In this document: positions 56,401-64,000 of the stretch, piece by piece
Position numbering within the stretch: the first letter of the stretch is position 1
How the letters are laid out: every line of letters starts with the position of its first letter
NCBI GenBank assembly: GCA_009760885.1
Contig: CM019719.1
Location: 28,515,084 to 28,579,083, forward strand
DNA: 64,000 bases
Origin: Achatina immaculata
Lineage: Eukaryota > Mollusca > Gastropoda > Stylommatophora > Achatinidae
Direction: 5' to 3'
Translations under genes and position numbers: made by a program
The notes under the pieces: model-generated
Seen by the model: the letters and a program-made list of their open reading frames with translations, nothing else
Database searches by the model: none
What the model was told of the DNA's origin: nothing

Positions 56401-59400
56401 CCAGAATGAGATTCTTGCATATTTAGTGCATCTACAATGTTATAGCAAACAAGAGCCCCTAACTTAATCTACTCCTCTGTACCCAGAATGAGATTCTTGC
56501 ATATTTAGTGCATCTACAGTGTTATAGCAAACAAGAGCCCCTAACTTAATCTACTGCTCTGTACCCAGAATGAGATTCTTGCATATTTAGTGCATCTACA
56601 GTGTTATAGCAAACAAGAGCCCCTAACTTAATCTACTGCTCTGTACCCAGAATGAGATTCTTGCATATTTAGTGCATCTACAGTGTTATAGCAAACAAGA
56701 GCCCCTAACTTAATCTTCTGCTCTGTACCCAGAATGAGATTCTTGCATATTTAGTGCATCTACAGTGTTATAGCAAACAAGAGCCCCTAACTTAATCTAC
56801 TGCTCTGTACCCAGAATGAGATTCTTGCATATTTAGTGCATCTACAGTGTTACAGCAAACAAGAGCCCCTAAGCAGTTAGAGCAAACATGGAAATATTTT
56901 CTATGTGGTGCTCAAGAAACTCAATCTCTGCACTTTAAAAAAAAAGACTAAAGGAATATGAGATGTGTTTTTCAAATTAGAGCTAGGAAGGAGACAAAAG
57001 ATAAATTTTAAAATGCTGACGCTAAGAATTAATACAAGATGAATTAAAATGTAGCCGATTCCTACTTGTTTTAACACAATCTGTGTGAAAGAAGGGGACA
57101 AAAATGCTGTTAGATCTGACAGCCAGCAACCAAAAGCTGACATGCCAGTGTCAGGAGTTAGCAAACCATAGCTGACCAAGACCATGTTCCGCCCCCTCCT
57201 TTGGTACCCCTAGTAACAGGCCTAGTCTGGCCAACTGGGCAGGGATTGAAATGATTCTCCTGGAGGCGAAGTTTGCTATAGAAAGGTAGTGCACATCCCC
57301 TGCCTTTTTTTTTAAAAACTCCAATCAAGGACTGAAAAAAAAAAAAAAACCCCAGCTGCTGTAACCCATTCCCAATTCAACACAATGCTTTTCTCAAAAT
57401 CTTTAATTGCACTGGCTGCAAAAGAACATCACACTCCCAGTTTGAGTGAGACAGAAGGTGCGAAGAAAGTCATGGTGATCCACATGAAAACTGGAACAAA
57501 AGATGTCAAAGTTTCATGTGGTAACCCTTGTTTCCATGTGAAATTAAGGTCCTTGAAAATACCTTAGCATCTGAAACTTTCACAGATTCTACAGAAATTC
57601 TTCACACAATCTTTATTAAAACAAACTGCAATCTGGCACTTCTTTCTAGCTCACCCTGTGTAATGAAAAAAAAATGATACAAACAGACCAAGTTCTCTCC
57701 TCATATCAAAATATGGAAACTGATGAAGTAAAAATACAACAACCTAAGCAAATGTTTGCTACGTGACATAAAGTGTTAGAGCATAGTAGGTATGACTATT
57801 CTGAAAAAAAATTAGCAGACGTAGCATTCTAGACATGATAGAAAGAAAAACTGTAAGTGAATAACCATGTACATAGTGGCTGAGCTGATAGTGTTTTATT
57901 TTCTCACGGCTTTCTGCCACAGCTAGAGTCCACTATTTTCTGAGGTTAATTGTACATACTTCACTTAAACACTTTACTATGTGCGAGTCTCACCATTTCC
58001 AGCTTGCTAAACACGGCTGGTGAGAAAAAAAAAATAGACACAAAAAAAAAACCAAAAAAAAAAAAAAAACCAAAAAACCTATAAACCAGAAGAGATCTTG
58101 GAAGATAGGAAAGAATCTGAATTTTTCTACAGCTATAACACATAAAAGGGTAATCTTGTCATGCCTTAGAGGCACATAGGGATATGGTGTTAGTGCCCAT
58201 ATTTTCCTTGACCTGTCAGCACACTAGAGGGTGATATGGTCAGTATCACGCCTGGCTGCCTTTCCTTCCCCAACTCCAGAAGAAGTCAGGTACCCATTTC
58301 TACAGCTGGGTGATTGGAGTGCCTCTGGCCAGATTTGAACTCCCAATCTTCGCCATGAGAGACCAGTGCACTAACCACTTCGCCACTCAGACACCCATAA
58401 CAAATAAAAGTGAAAGAGAATAAGTCAATGATTTCACTGTTGAGGAGGTAAAATGACTTACGAACTTCTGGTTGAGTCTTCAAGACAGCAAGGTCAAGCT
58501 TCAGTCCATATGGGTTATTCTGTACATCATTGAGCTCCCAATCCTTGAAAACTTGTTTAGTGGTCAACTCCCGCAAAGCCTCTACAATTTTAGGGCTGTT
58601 CAAGACATACCAATGCAATGTGAATTATCACTTACTGTCTAAATGCAACAATTCTTGTATATTTTAAATGGGCTCATTATCCATAAACTAACTTAGCTTT
58701 GCAACAATTAATCAGTTACAAATGGCCATAACTATCACTTGTTGCCTTCAAAGTGATGTGTCATCTGTCACAAACAATCAAGCACATTTACAGCTTTCAA
58801 CTCTTACTCATTAGCATTTTAATGAAGCTTTCATCCGTTACACGTTAAATAGCTGCATTTTTCCAACATCTGTTGCTTTTCTTATCTTGATCAATTGAGC
58901 AAAACATTCTTCATACTTTGAGAGACAGGCTTGAATCATCCATGCTGTGATGCTGTCAGTTTCATTCTTCTTCTTATCTTCCTGAAACTGCAAGCTGGTG
59001 TTCTTTGTAGCCAATGCTGTGAAGATGTTGAGGCACAACATCATGTCAACTTGTGAGCAGGTTATGGCAGTTTTGTTTGTTTTTTTTCAGTTCCTGAGTG
59101 GAATAAAAGGCAAGGGCATGCAGTACTTCTTTAGCAGACTCCACCACCATGGAGACTATGGCAATCCCTGCCCTGTTAGAAAGTTAGGCCTGTCACTGGA
59201 GGTACCAAATGAGAAGGTCTTGGTCTGCTATGATTCACCACCCCTTACACTAGCTTGTCAGCTATGGGTTACTGATTGCCAAATCTGACCACATCCTCAC
59301 CCCAACAGTATCTGATGTGTAAATAATGAAAAGGAAGATACCACTGCCATGTTATTAACTCATCGCATGCCTTGGCGCAAATATCTGGCTCTTCCAGTAT

Positions 59401-62400
59401 ACACTGTGAGTGCCGAGAATCAATTTTTCGGCCCATGTTTTGTTTCATTAAAAACCAGTATAAATTTTGACTGTACACGTTCTTTTTGTGCATGTGTGGT
59501 GACCCCTGTTCTTCCCCAACAAAGCGTGGTTAGCAACAAGTGTAAAATTTGAAGTTCTGATAGAAAATTTTCAATTTTTGGTGACTTAGGGAGGCATACG
59601 GACATGCCCTGTGACCAGACAACTATTCTTGAATGTACCCCAAGTAGTTCTAGACCTATTAGACAGGCTGCAGAAGTAGTTAGAAGGTTATTTCAGACAT
59701 TATTTTTAGTTTTTTTGTGAGCATGCCACATAACTTCACAAGACGAGATCATATAGATCTATAAGTAGATCTAGAAATCAATGATGGTGTAGGACACAAT
59801 CTGCATTTTTTTGTTGTTGTTGTTGGTGCTAAAATTGTTCTCCTATATTCACACCACTTCACTTATTTTTTCCTAAAAAACTGCACTTATGGAATCTTCA
59901 CACATATACAGTTATTTTGATGCTTAATAAGTATACTTTTAACATGGAAATAATTTGTTACATTCACTTTTTCAACGGTACCCCAAAAATATCACAACAT
60001 GCACACATTTTCTTCAGTACAAACAGAATGTCTGCATTGTTGCTTCCAGTATGCAATGAGTTAAATGAGCAATACCAGCTTTCTATAACATGCTTCTTAA
60101 TACACTGTAATATCCATTTCAGAACAATGAGATGCATATTCTAGCCATTTCTATTGTGCCTTGCATCAACTTGCAAAAGACCAAAATTAAAAAACAAATG
60201 TTGAATGAAAGGCTGGCCAAAATCTGATAACAGCAACCAAAACTGTGAGTGTAAGGAGCTTTGGAAATTTTACAGTGACAAGTATGGCCACTTACGTTAT
60301 GTCACCACCTAGCTGCTGGGATGATCTTGTGATGCCAAGATTTGACAAGTTCTGGGTTCTCTGGGAGGAGAAAAAAAAAAAAAAATGATATTAGCTGCAA
60401 CAAAGTTATTCATTACATTCATGAGTGACCATGTGATACTGTACTGATTTGGGATCACATTTTATTTCATTCTTTCACTGACATATGTGAACAGTGCCAA
60501 AACTGTTCTATTGGCCTGAGAACTCTGCCACGGCTATTCAGCTTTTCTAAAATTTCCGCATGCTAGAGCTGCATTCTTGGTGTGTCATATCACTTGAACT
60601 TTTACTGAATGTGCTTGACTGTCATATAAAAACCAACTGCATAATATCGCCATCTGGTTTGTGTTCCTAACTTAAAGAGTAAATCACATGAAGCTGGAAC
60701 AAATGTTCTAAATGAACTACAGCCTGCTTTCTTTGATATTAAGTCCCCATCACTTCATCATCATCATCATCATCAGATGCCATGTCAATAATCAATGGTG
60801 CTTATGCTTGTTCATTCTGAGCAGTCCTTGGTATTCCTAAACAGTCTGTCTGTCTTTCTTGTCCTGTGCACTTAATTAGGTGGAAAAGCTACATTTCTAT
60901 TTTCCTGTCCTTTTCTGCCTTCAGTCATCTCATTACACACAATCAAAGAATTTTTAATGTCTTTTCGTTATTTTAGTGTTGAATATTCTGCAACTTTCCT
61001 GAGAACTTCATCTGTTTTTACTGGCCATCCAGGTTTTATGGTGCATATTTCTTTAAGCCTGTATCTCTGATGCTTCCAACATGTCTCATGATTATTCTGT
61101 GTCCAAGTCTCAGAATATAAAGTAATATTTGTTCTTCAATGGTTTCTAATGAAAAAAAAAAAAAAAAGCAACATAAGTGTGCTATGTTCTGTCAGTCGGT
61201 TTTTACAAAAATTATCTTTTGCCATCATTACTGATCACGGCCATCAAAGACTAAATCACACAGAAGTCATGTCCACAAGTCATGCCTATGGCCGCCATCG
61301 CCCGCCTGCCAGTCACAGACATAATCAAGATCACAGACTAAATCACATACAAGTCATGCCCATGGCTGCCATCGCCTGCCCGCCAGTCACAGACATAATC
61401 AAGTATCACAGACTAAATCACATACAAGTCATGCCCATGGCTGCCATCGCCAGCCTGCCAGTCACAGACATAATCAAGATCACAGACTAACACTTACGGG
61501 CGCAAATATGGCCACTGTCTCTAAGGCCCAAATAAGCAACAAAAAAAAAAACAAAAAAAAGTCAACTATGAACTCACAAGCTTGGTGGCATGTCTAAGAC
61601 AGTGGGTCACACCCAAGTTGTCACCACTTTCAAATCTTGATCCTGCATTGACAACTACGGCTAGTCTAGACACAGGAGACTGTGTCTCTATTGTCCCTGC
61701 AAGGACGCCATTGCCAAGCTTTTTCACATATGCCTGAAAATAAAATGGTTATTTATGATGCTACATAAAACAAAGGTAGTTTCAGGCTCAAATTTTTCAA
61801 ATGAAAAACAAGATGGATGGTGTAAGATCGCTGAGTGGATAGAGCACTTTCTTGTGGCTATGGTGCTGCACGTCCTGCTGGACCCTGTGGTTTGAATCCC
61901 AGGTAATTCTCTTGTCATTTTTATTTCTCTCACATCTAAAGTGCTTTGTCTACTATTTTTCAAATGCTAAACTTACAACACTGTGCTACGTCACTTTATA
62001 TAAACACACAATCATCATAAAATATGATTCTGTACAAAAAAAGTAGTCTTAACATTAATTTTAATGCAGCAATTTTTCTATAGGAACATCAATAACTGTT
62101 TTGTACCAACCTATCAAAGAAACATCAGTTATATTAATGTTATACTTTGAAGCAGTATAAATATAAGTAGTATAAATAAGCAGATCATTCAGTTTACTTT
62201 GTGAATTGTGGCACAGAAACATAATACAGATCACAGCATACATTACATGCTGAATATTTTAGAAGCAAAGATAAATGTCTCAGCTGCTAAAAGACTAGAG
62301 GTAGTGATGACTCTATGCCACCCTCAGCAGTCTTCCCAGAAGCAGAATGTCAGCTCACTTCTGCTTGACCAATAGGATCAGTGTTTCTTGCATCCTCTCC

Positions 62401-63104
62401 AGGAATTAAAGAAATCCATCATAACTATCTGAACATCCAACTGACCTCAAGTAATGACTGATTCTCACCACAGTCTCTTTCTGAACTTTAAGTGCCCAAG
62501 GCAAATGGGTTTCTGCAAGGGTTTTCCACAAACACCTGTCCTTTGCATTTTTTTCTGCTTTTGCCCAGGTGAGCCCTCTATTGCTCAACATCCTCTCTGT
62601 TCTTCTCCGTGTCTCCTTTGGTTTACCCTTACTTTCCCAGTGTTCCCCTGTAGTGTCCATCTCAGTGCTATTTTCACCACAGTCTCTGGCTACAAAGAAC
62701 TCATATTTGCAGATTATCAATCAACCAAATGATTTTTTAAAACAAGTAATGAGTCTTCATTTACCATTTAATCATTATCAGATTTATATTTGCTGAACAC
62801 GCTACAAAAGTTATTTTCCATATGTACATTACTATGTTTTTGAAATATAAATTTTTGGATGATGGCAATGCTATAAAATTCAGTTTCTGGAGATTTACCA
62901 ACATGAGCCATGCTCTCATAACATCAATATTTATCATCATCTCCTCCTGTCCCCTCCTAACACATCAGCCTCTGTGCATTATTTTCAAAATTATTACAGC
63001 ATTACCATAACCAGTTCAAGGACCACATAACTCACCCGTGGCTCTCTTTCATCTGCAGTAAATTTTGGCTGAGCTTGTGCTGCTGCAGCACCAAACATGC
63101 GCCC
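41376..63104 (-). CDS. UQCRC2: Cytochrome b-c1 complex subunit 2, mitochondrial (core protein 2); gene span, first exon off the right edge
   Basis: Core subunit 2 of respiratory complex III, imported to the matrix side of the inner membrane; an M16 (MPP-like) fold without protease activity. Exons found, in order: 63104-63036, 61733-61578, 60360-60296, 58595-58462, 56214-56117 (or its twin 54766-54669), 51064-50914, 50668-50605, 46621-46483, 45465-45385, 44817-44741, 42583-42430, 41465-41376. All have GT/AG borders and matching phases; total 1278 nt including TAG at 41378-41376. The M16 zinc motif HxxEH is degenerate, here HCLRH, as expected for a non-catalytic core 2. Length is 425 residues plus a missing presequence exon; human is about 453. 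About 18 family residues (the 'TREN...Y.V.CLR' stretch) are absent between the 60.3-kb and 58.5-kb exons. Confidence 0.95.
41640..42200 (-). pseudogene. LINE-E RT C-terminal relic in the last UQCRC2 intron
   Basis: Open on the minus strand for 115 codons (42068-41721). Matches the post-RT region: KIQSKFLVMRGQKLGNLVMT, then KFKGKNYERKPRDKYFSGLT and EW, i.e. '..Q..FLGH.MR...L..LV..G...G...RGR....YL..L..W'. Related to 240-500. Confidence 0.65.
42430..42583 (-). CDS. UQCRC2: UQCRC2 exon (NKLKAEIAMVFED)
   Basis: Visible residues 345-396, acceptor CCTATCAG, donor AGT|GTAAGT. Encodes NKLKAEIAMVFEDPDNLLFW then LGEQTLNSDHILTPQEVYKL and VDPITTADVNS. It matches 'KNKLKAGYLMSVE' and the long final helices of core 2. 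Confidence 0.95.
43248..43964. mobile_element. M1 TTAA-flanked MITE, copy 4
   Basis: 717 bp, TTAA at 43248-43251 and 43961-43964. Inner sequence such as 'cacatcttagatggtaagta' is almost the same as in copy 3. In the UQCRC2 intron, directly left of a mariner. Confidence 0.88.
43974..44714 (-). pseudogene. Internally deleted mariner with 70-bp inverted ends
   Basis: Ends: 'ggtcataccgaaagttgtga' at the left and its diverged inverse at the right, both continuing to 'atagatagagaaaata'. On the minus strand 44577-44245 is an intact DNA-binding half: AVIEFLVKEEIPTAEIHQRL, SNVRRWVKHFKDGNASIYDM, RSGRPQTASTERN, ITVNLGIGHNAVQEMI. Then a C-terminal scrap ending CVQRNRDYVEK. The DDD core is deleted. Confidence 0.85.
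44741..44817 (-). CDS. UQCRC2: UQCRC2 exon (VSDQDVHRAK)
   Basis: Visible residues 320-345, 77 bp, acceptor GTCTTAG, donor GCAAA|GTAAGT. Encodes VTRTAASHFKSVLTGGVSDQ then DVHRAK, matching the helix '...G.LS..DV..AKN'. It lies only some 25 bp right of a mariner relic (43974-44714). Confidence 0.93.
45385..45465 (-). CDS. UQCRC2: UQCRC2 exon (NANYSDAGLFGF)
   Basis: Visible residues 293-319, 27 whole codons, acceptor CTCTTCAG, donor AAG|GTACTG. Encodes ITSVNANYSDAGLFGFTLVA then PNSQIEK. 'N.SYSDSGLFG' is a core 2 signature. Confidence 0.95.
46483..46621 (-). CDS. UQCRC2: UQCRC2 exon (VLRHVLGVGPYIK)
   Basis: Visible residues 246-292, acceptor TTTTTAG, donor GCT|GTAAGT. Encodes QSSKDLLPSEVLRHVLGVGP then YIKYSTGTVASQLSKALINA and TDLPFA. 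It matches the 'VLQHVLGAGPHVKRG' segment of the second M16 domain. Confidence 0.95.
47272..47293. repeat. (TG)n microsatellite
   Basis: About 11 TG units at 47272-47293, in the UQCRC2 intron between 50605 and 46621. Confidence 0.85.
47471..48120 (-). pseudogene. LINE-A 3' fragment in a UQCRC2 intron
   Basis: Reverse copy of LINE-A: 3' end 'cttatatccttcccgtgccg' and, on the minus strand, HVEGTDVAEVNQYAYFGSYI, DQDGDTRKEVRIAKAA and VISTKTKLRLFNSNVMSTL. 5'-truncated near 48120. Confidence 0.78.
48121..50604. other. UQCRC2 intron sequence with nothing recognised
   Basis: AT-rich intron between the 50605 exon and the LINE-A fragment. Short plus ORFs near 48200-48880 are low-complexity Lys/Asn/Thr/Ser chance frames. 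(CA)n at about 49724-49740. Confidence 0.5.
50605..50668 (-). CDS. UQCRC2: UQCRC2 exon (GEIRANDGGPLSY)
   Basis: Visible residues 225-246, 64 bp, acceptor ATGTAG, donor CCAAG|GTATGT. Encodes EIRANDGGPLSYVALAFGGP, matching 'YRGGEIRE..G...H.A...E' at the start of the second M16 domain. Confidence 0.93.
50914..51064 (-). CDS. UQCRC2: UQCRC2 exon (YFSADRIALCGVG)
   Basis: Visible residues 175-225, acceptor CCATCCACAG, donor GGAG|GTTTGC. Encodes LLHYVKTYFSADRIALCGVG then a helix with LEELASQFE and ending ETKASFQGG. It corresponds to the 'F.S.RMAL.G.G' strand and the interdomain linker of core 2. Confidence 0.95.
51841..53105. repeat. 1265-bp tandem duplication, unit 1
   Basis: Starts 'taatgtctaatggattttga' and is repeated from 53106 with no difference seen by eye. 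Contains a strong hairpin (51909-51958) and a LINE-C 3' fragment on the plus strand (52560-52937). Confidence 0.9.
52560..52937 (+). pseudogene. LINE-C 3' part (repeated at 53825-54202 and 55272-55650)
   Basis: Plus-strand remnant: WRWLGHVL, then a 68-codon frame with TALKWTPRGNRSKGRPKETR, MLSNRGLTWARAEKKAKDRH and WKTLVEAPCALGT, the end of an APE-type LINE polyprotein, followed by 'ttaaggttc' and a GA tail. Present three times only because of the tandem duplications. Minus-strand ORFs of 98-141 codons here are antisense shadows. Confidence 0.8.
53106..54365. repeat. 1265-bp tandem duplication, unit 2
   Basis: Second copy of the unit at 51841-53105. Match ends at 'gcttgtgaatctgt', after which unique sequence leads to the UQCRC2 exon at 54669. 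Confidence 0.9.
53526..54972. repeat. About 1447-bp tandem duplication, left unit (overlaps the 1265-bp unit)
   Basis: Runs from 'gagtgggtagtgtatctggt' to 'agattcttgcat' and includes the UQCRC2 exon at 54669-54766. The next copy begins at 54973 without a gap. Confidence 0.9.
54669..54766 (-). CDS. UQCRC2: UQCRC2 exon 'VIELLHAASFRD', copy 2 of 2 (tandem duplicate)
   Basis: Same 98-bp exon as 56117-56214, with the same acceptor and donor, inside a roughly 1447-bp head-to-tail duplication. If spliced after the other copy, the reading is CAG-GTG-TGA: a stop at the second codon. It is thus either a mutually exclusive or alternative exon, a recent allele-specific duplication, or an assembly artefact. 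No coding difference was seen. Confidence 0.8.
54973..56420. repeat. About 1447-bp tandem duplication, right unit
   Basis: Second copy; the only difference noticed is one extra A at about 55339. Includes the UQCRC2 exon at 56117-56214. It ends at the same minisatellite phrase as the left unit, so the junction lies in the minisatellite. Confidence 0.9.
56117..56214 (-). CDS. UQCRC2: UQCRC2 exon 'VIELLHAASFRD', copy 1 of 2
   Basis: 98 bp, acceptor TTTTGTCAG, donor CAG|GTGTGT. Encodes VIELLHAASFRDTLGRSLFA then PEFMIGKYNPDQ, the 'LH.AA.R..L..PL..P...IG' run of the family. An apparently identical copy with the same splice signals sits 1448 bp to the left. The exon adds 2 mod 3 bases, so only one copy can be used per transcript. 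Confidence 0.9.
56329..56875. repeat. 82-bp minisatellite, about 6.5 units
   Basis: 'attcttgcatatttagtgca' starts at 56411, 56493, 56575, 56657, 56739 and 56821, exactly 82 bases apart. Units differ at a few sites (ctactcc/ctactgc/cttctgc). A diverged unit precedes (56329-56410) and is also found at the end of the left 1447-bp unit. Confidence 0.93.
57105..57440 (+). repeat. S3 interspersed repeat, copy at 57 kb
   Basis: 'gccagtgtcaggagttagca', 'aaccatagctgaccaagacc', 'ggtacccctagtaacaggcc' and 'gactgaaaaaaaaaaaa' follow the order in the copy at 912-1235. Confidence 0.65.
58148..58397 (-). mobile_element. S2 tRNA-headed SINE (reverse), next to a UQCRC2 exon
   Basis: Reverse of 36088-36340: 'atgccttagaggcacatagg', 'agtatcacgcctggctgcct', then the tRNA-like head ending 'accacttcgccactcag'. 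Ends 65 bases from the 58462 exon border. Confidence 0.85.
58462..58595 (-). CDS. UQCRC2: UQCRC2 exon (WELNDVQ)
   Basis: Visible residues 97-142, acceptor GAACAG, donor GTTC|GTAAGT. Encodes PKIVEALRELTTKQVFKDWE then LNDVQNNPYGLKLDLAVLK and TQPEV. It fits the 'L..VTT.P.F..WE..D.Q' segment of core 2. Flanked on the left by an S2 SINE (58148-58397). Confidence 0.94.
58985..59290 (-). repeat. S3 interspersed repeat, reverse copy
   Basis: 'agactccaccaccatggaga', 'ccctgccctgttag' and 'tcagctatgggttactgatt' are the reverse of the 912-1235 order. Adjacent to M1 copy 5. Confidence 0.7.
59355..60064. mobile_element. M1 TTAA-flanked MITE, copy 5 (diverged)
   Basis: TTAA at 59355-59358 and 60061-60064, inverted ends 'ctcatcgcatgc' and 'ctcattgcatac'. 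Inner phrases 'gaatgtaccccaagtagttc' and 'gaagtagttagaaggttatt' are diverged from copies 3 and 4. Oldest of the five by eye. Confidence 0.75.
60296..60360 (-). CDS. UQCRC2: UQCRC2 exon (ITRSSQQLGGDI)
   Basis: Visible residues 76-97, acceptor CTCCCAG, donor ATAAC|GTAAGT. Encodes RTQNLSNLGITRSSQQLGGD then I. It matches the family stretch 'ITR.IE..GG.L'. The next stretch of the family, a beta strand with 'TREN', is not encoded by the next recognisable exon. Confidence 0.92.
60800..61145 (-). pseudogene. Possible LINE relic
   Basis: The reverse strand has the base make-up and spacing of other LINE 3' regions here ('gtccaagtctcagaatataa' compares with 'gtccaggtctcacaggcata'), but no confident protein motif. 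Confidence 0.3.
61240..61490. repeat. Minisatellite of about 75 bp, three units
   Basis: 'agactaaatcacatacaagt' recurs near 61335 and 61410, with related units at 61248 and 61484; each carries 'gccatcgcc' and 'cagtcacagacataatcaag'. GC-richer than its flanks. A plus ORF through it codes for a repeat peptide and is probably not a gene. Confidence 0.85.
61578..61733 (-). CDS. UQCRC2: UQCRC2 exon with degenerate M16 zinc motif
   Basis: Visible residues 24-75, 52 whole codons. Contains AYVKKLGNGVLAGTIETQS, PVSRLAVVVNAGSRFE and NLGVTHCLRHATKL. The site of HxxEH in active M16 peptidases reads HCLRH: the catalytic Glu is Arg, in line with a structural subunit. Confidence 0.95.
61834..61960 (+). mobile_element. 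S1 tRNA-like element fragment
   Basis: tRNA-like core 'gatcgctgagtggatagagc' (A-box) and 'ggtttgaatccc' (B-box), then 'aggtaattctcttgtcattt' and 'aagtgctttgtctact', as in 26750-26890. Diverged from the palindrome copies. Confidence 0.7.
62477..62720 (-). pseudogene. LINE-C 3' part (reverse)
   Basis: Reverse strand: KGKPKETRRRTERMLSNRGL then TWAKAEKNAKDRCLWKTLAE, as in the copies at 52.6-55.6 kb. Frames broken upstream. In the UQCRC2 intron between 63036 and 61733. Confidence 0.75.
63036..63104 (-). CDS. UQCRC2: UQCRC2 exon, end of presequence region
   Basis: First visible exon, 23 codons: GRMFGAAAAQAQPKFTADER then EPR, acceptor ATATCAG, donor CGG|GTGAGT. Ala/Gln-rich with few acids at the start, as around a mitochondrial cleavage site. 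It opens on a codon border, so the true ATG is probably in an exon beyond 64000; the internal Met at 63098-63096 is a less likely start. Confidence 0.85.
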
Positions 63105-63359
63105 CTGATATGATCGAATTCATGAAAAAATATTTTTACAAGTCATACCAAATCTGCAGAAGAATGTGTCTGGCCTGTGGGAAAATATCATGTCACTCCT
63201 GGCAACCAGTAATGTGATATTAAATTTTTACTGCAAAAGTAGCTCTAAATCTAATGGTCTGAAAGATCTGAAACTAGCGAAGGAAAACTGAATACTATAC
63301 ATCCATCCACGTTATTTGGGGATGAAGATGCCTCAAGCTGAGTTAGACAGCAGTCAATG

Positions 63360-63480
63360 ACACAAAGCTGACAGATTGCATTAGGGTGGACAAACCATAG
63401 CCGGCCAAGACTATTCTACCTCCAAGTGGTGCCCTTGGAAACAGACAACAGTCTGGACTAGTGAATAGGGACTGCAGTGG
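63360..63480 (+). repeat. S3 interspersed repeat, partial copy
   Basis: 'gacaaaccatagccggccaa', 'gtggtgcccttggaaacaga' and 'agggactgcagtggg' fit the S3 middle part. The rest of 63105-64000 shows no exon, though the UQCRC2 presequence exon would lie this way or beyond. Confidence 0.5.
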
Positions 63481-64000
63481 GAAGGCGAACCCAAAAATGT
63501 GTCAAGCTGAGTCAGATATCTTGAGTCAGTAAGTGCATAACCATGGCACAACACAAACTCTGCCCTTTTGAGGTCAAATGAAGAAGAAGACATCCACATT
63601 ATTTCATTTTGAAAAATCAATTATTAAAAGAGTTTTATCTAACATTTGTCTTTTCTTCAACTGATTAAAAAAAAACTCTTAAAACATGGTCATTTTGCAC
63701 ATTACTTTTCACTACGAATTTTGTGGCCAAAGTTGCATTTGCTAAGCTACAATGCACATAACAGCAACACAATGCAACCAACATTCTTTTGAGTTTGAAT
63801 GCCAAAGAAGACTGAATATTAAGTAAAATGATCCACATCTCTCAAATACTGAAAACTAACTTACACTATCATATACAGTAGATTTTTTTATGTACAATAT
63901 ATGGAAAGGTTATTAAGCTGTGCTGCTGTTAGAGTGCATATTAAATCGATGTTAAATGTTAAGAAATGGGCTAATAACTGTAACTGTCGTTAATTGCTGT

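Noticed and set aside
56329..56875. CRISPR array
   Set aside because: The 82-bp units are contiguous repeats without spacers, in an animal gene intron.
58625..58700. Candidate for the missing UQCRC2 exon ending ATTTAGACA|GTAAGT
   Set aside because: The donor is good and a frame reads YTRIVAFR, but the acceptor has the wrong phase, no pyrimidine tract is present and upstream stops close the frame.
61149..61490. Plus-strand 113-codon ORF
   Set aside because: Reads through a minisatellite of about 75 bp and encodes a repeated His/Arg/Asn peptide; period not kept evenly and no start context or splice link.

Overview
The window is eukaryotic nuclear DNA from an animal, most likely an invertebrate: AT-rich, with short phase-consistent exons split by kilobase introns full of transposon remains. 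The tRNA-headed SINEs and the mixture of LINE, mariner, piggyBac-like and hAT-like elements would suit a mollusc or other spiralian, but nothing seen fixes the species. No prokaryotic, plasmid or viral gene and no CRISPR array was seen.

Two conserved genes lie head to tail on the minus strand. The left one (32136 down to beyond position 1) is a DEAD-box RNA helicase of the DDX5/DDX17 (p68/p72, Rm62) group. Fourteen coding exons were reconstructed from splice signals. Their phases agree from the ATG at 32136 to codon 620 at 618, and every helicase motif is present. The last C-terminal exon(s) lie left of the window. The right one (41376 to beyond 63104) is UQCRC2, core protein 2 of mitochondrial complex III. 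Eleven coding exons give 425 residues and a TAG at 41376. The presequence exon lies right of the window, and one short internal exon of about 18 residues could not be found.

Layout: 1-32136 helicase gene and its introns. 32137-41000 intergenic, mostly rearranged LINE pieces, a SINE and a 1.4-kb GAA-tailed repeat. 41000-64000 UQCRC2 and its introns. The intron between the 58.5-kb and 51.0-kb UQCRC2 exons carries two overlapping, nearly identical tandem duplications (1265 bp and about 1447 bp). The second copies a whole 98-bp coding exon; splicing in both copies would create an immediate stop. An 82-bp minisatellite adjoins it, and the duplication junction falls inside that minisatellite unit.

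Mobile elements: at least five non-LTR (LINE) lineages, here called A to E, including LINE-A nested in LINE-B and a head-to-head LINE-A rearrangement; five copies of a roughly 0.7-kb TTAA-flanked MITE; two internally deleted mariners and a Tc1/mariner-type transposase relic; a 134-bp hAT-type MITE with a perfect 8-bp target duplication; two tRNA-headed SINE families, one forming a palindrome of about 0.9 kb; and a GC-rich, apparently non-coding element (R1) built of 107-bp and 88-bp tandem subrepeats with a GAA tail, in four copies.

The two genes are housekeeping genes with no direct functional link. All coordinates were read by eye. Exon borders are supported by GT/AG signals and phase arithmetic, but no alignment or transcript was available.
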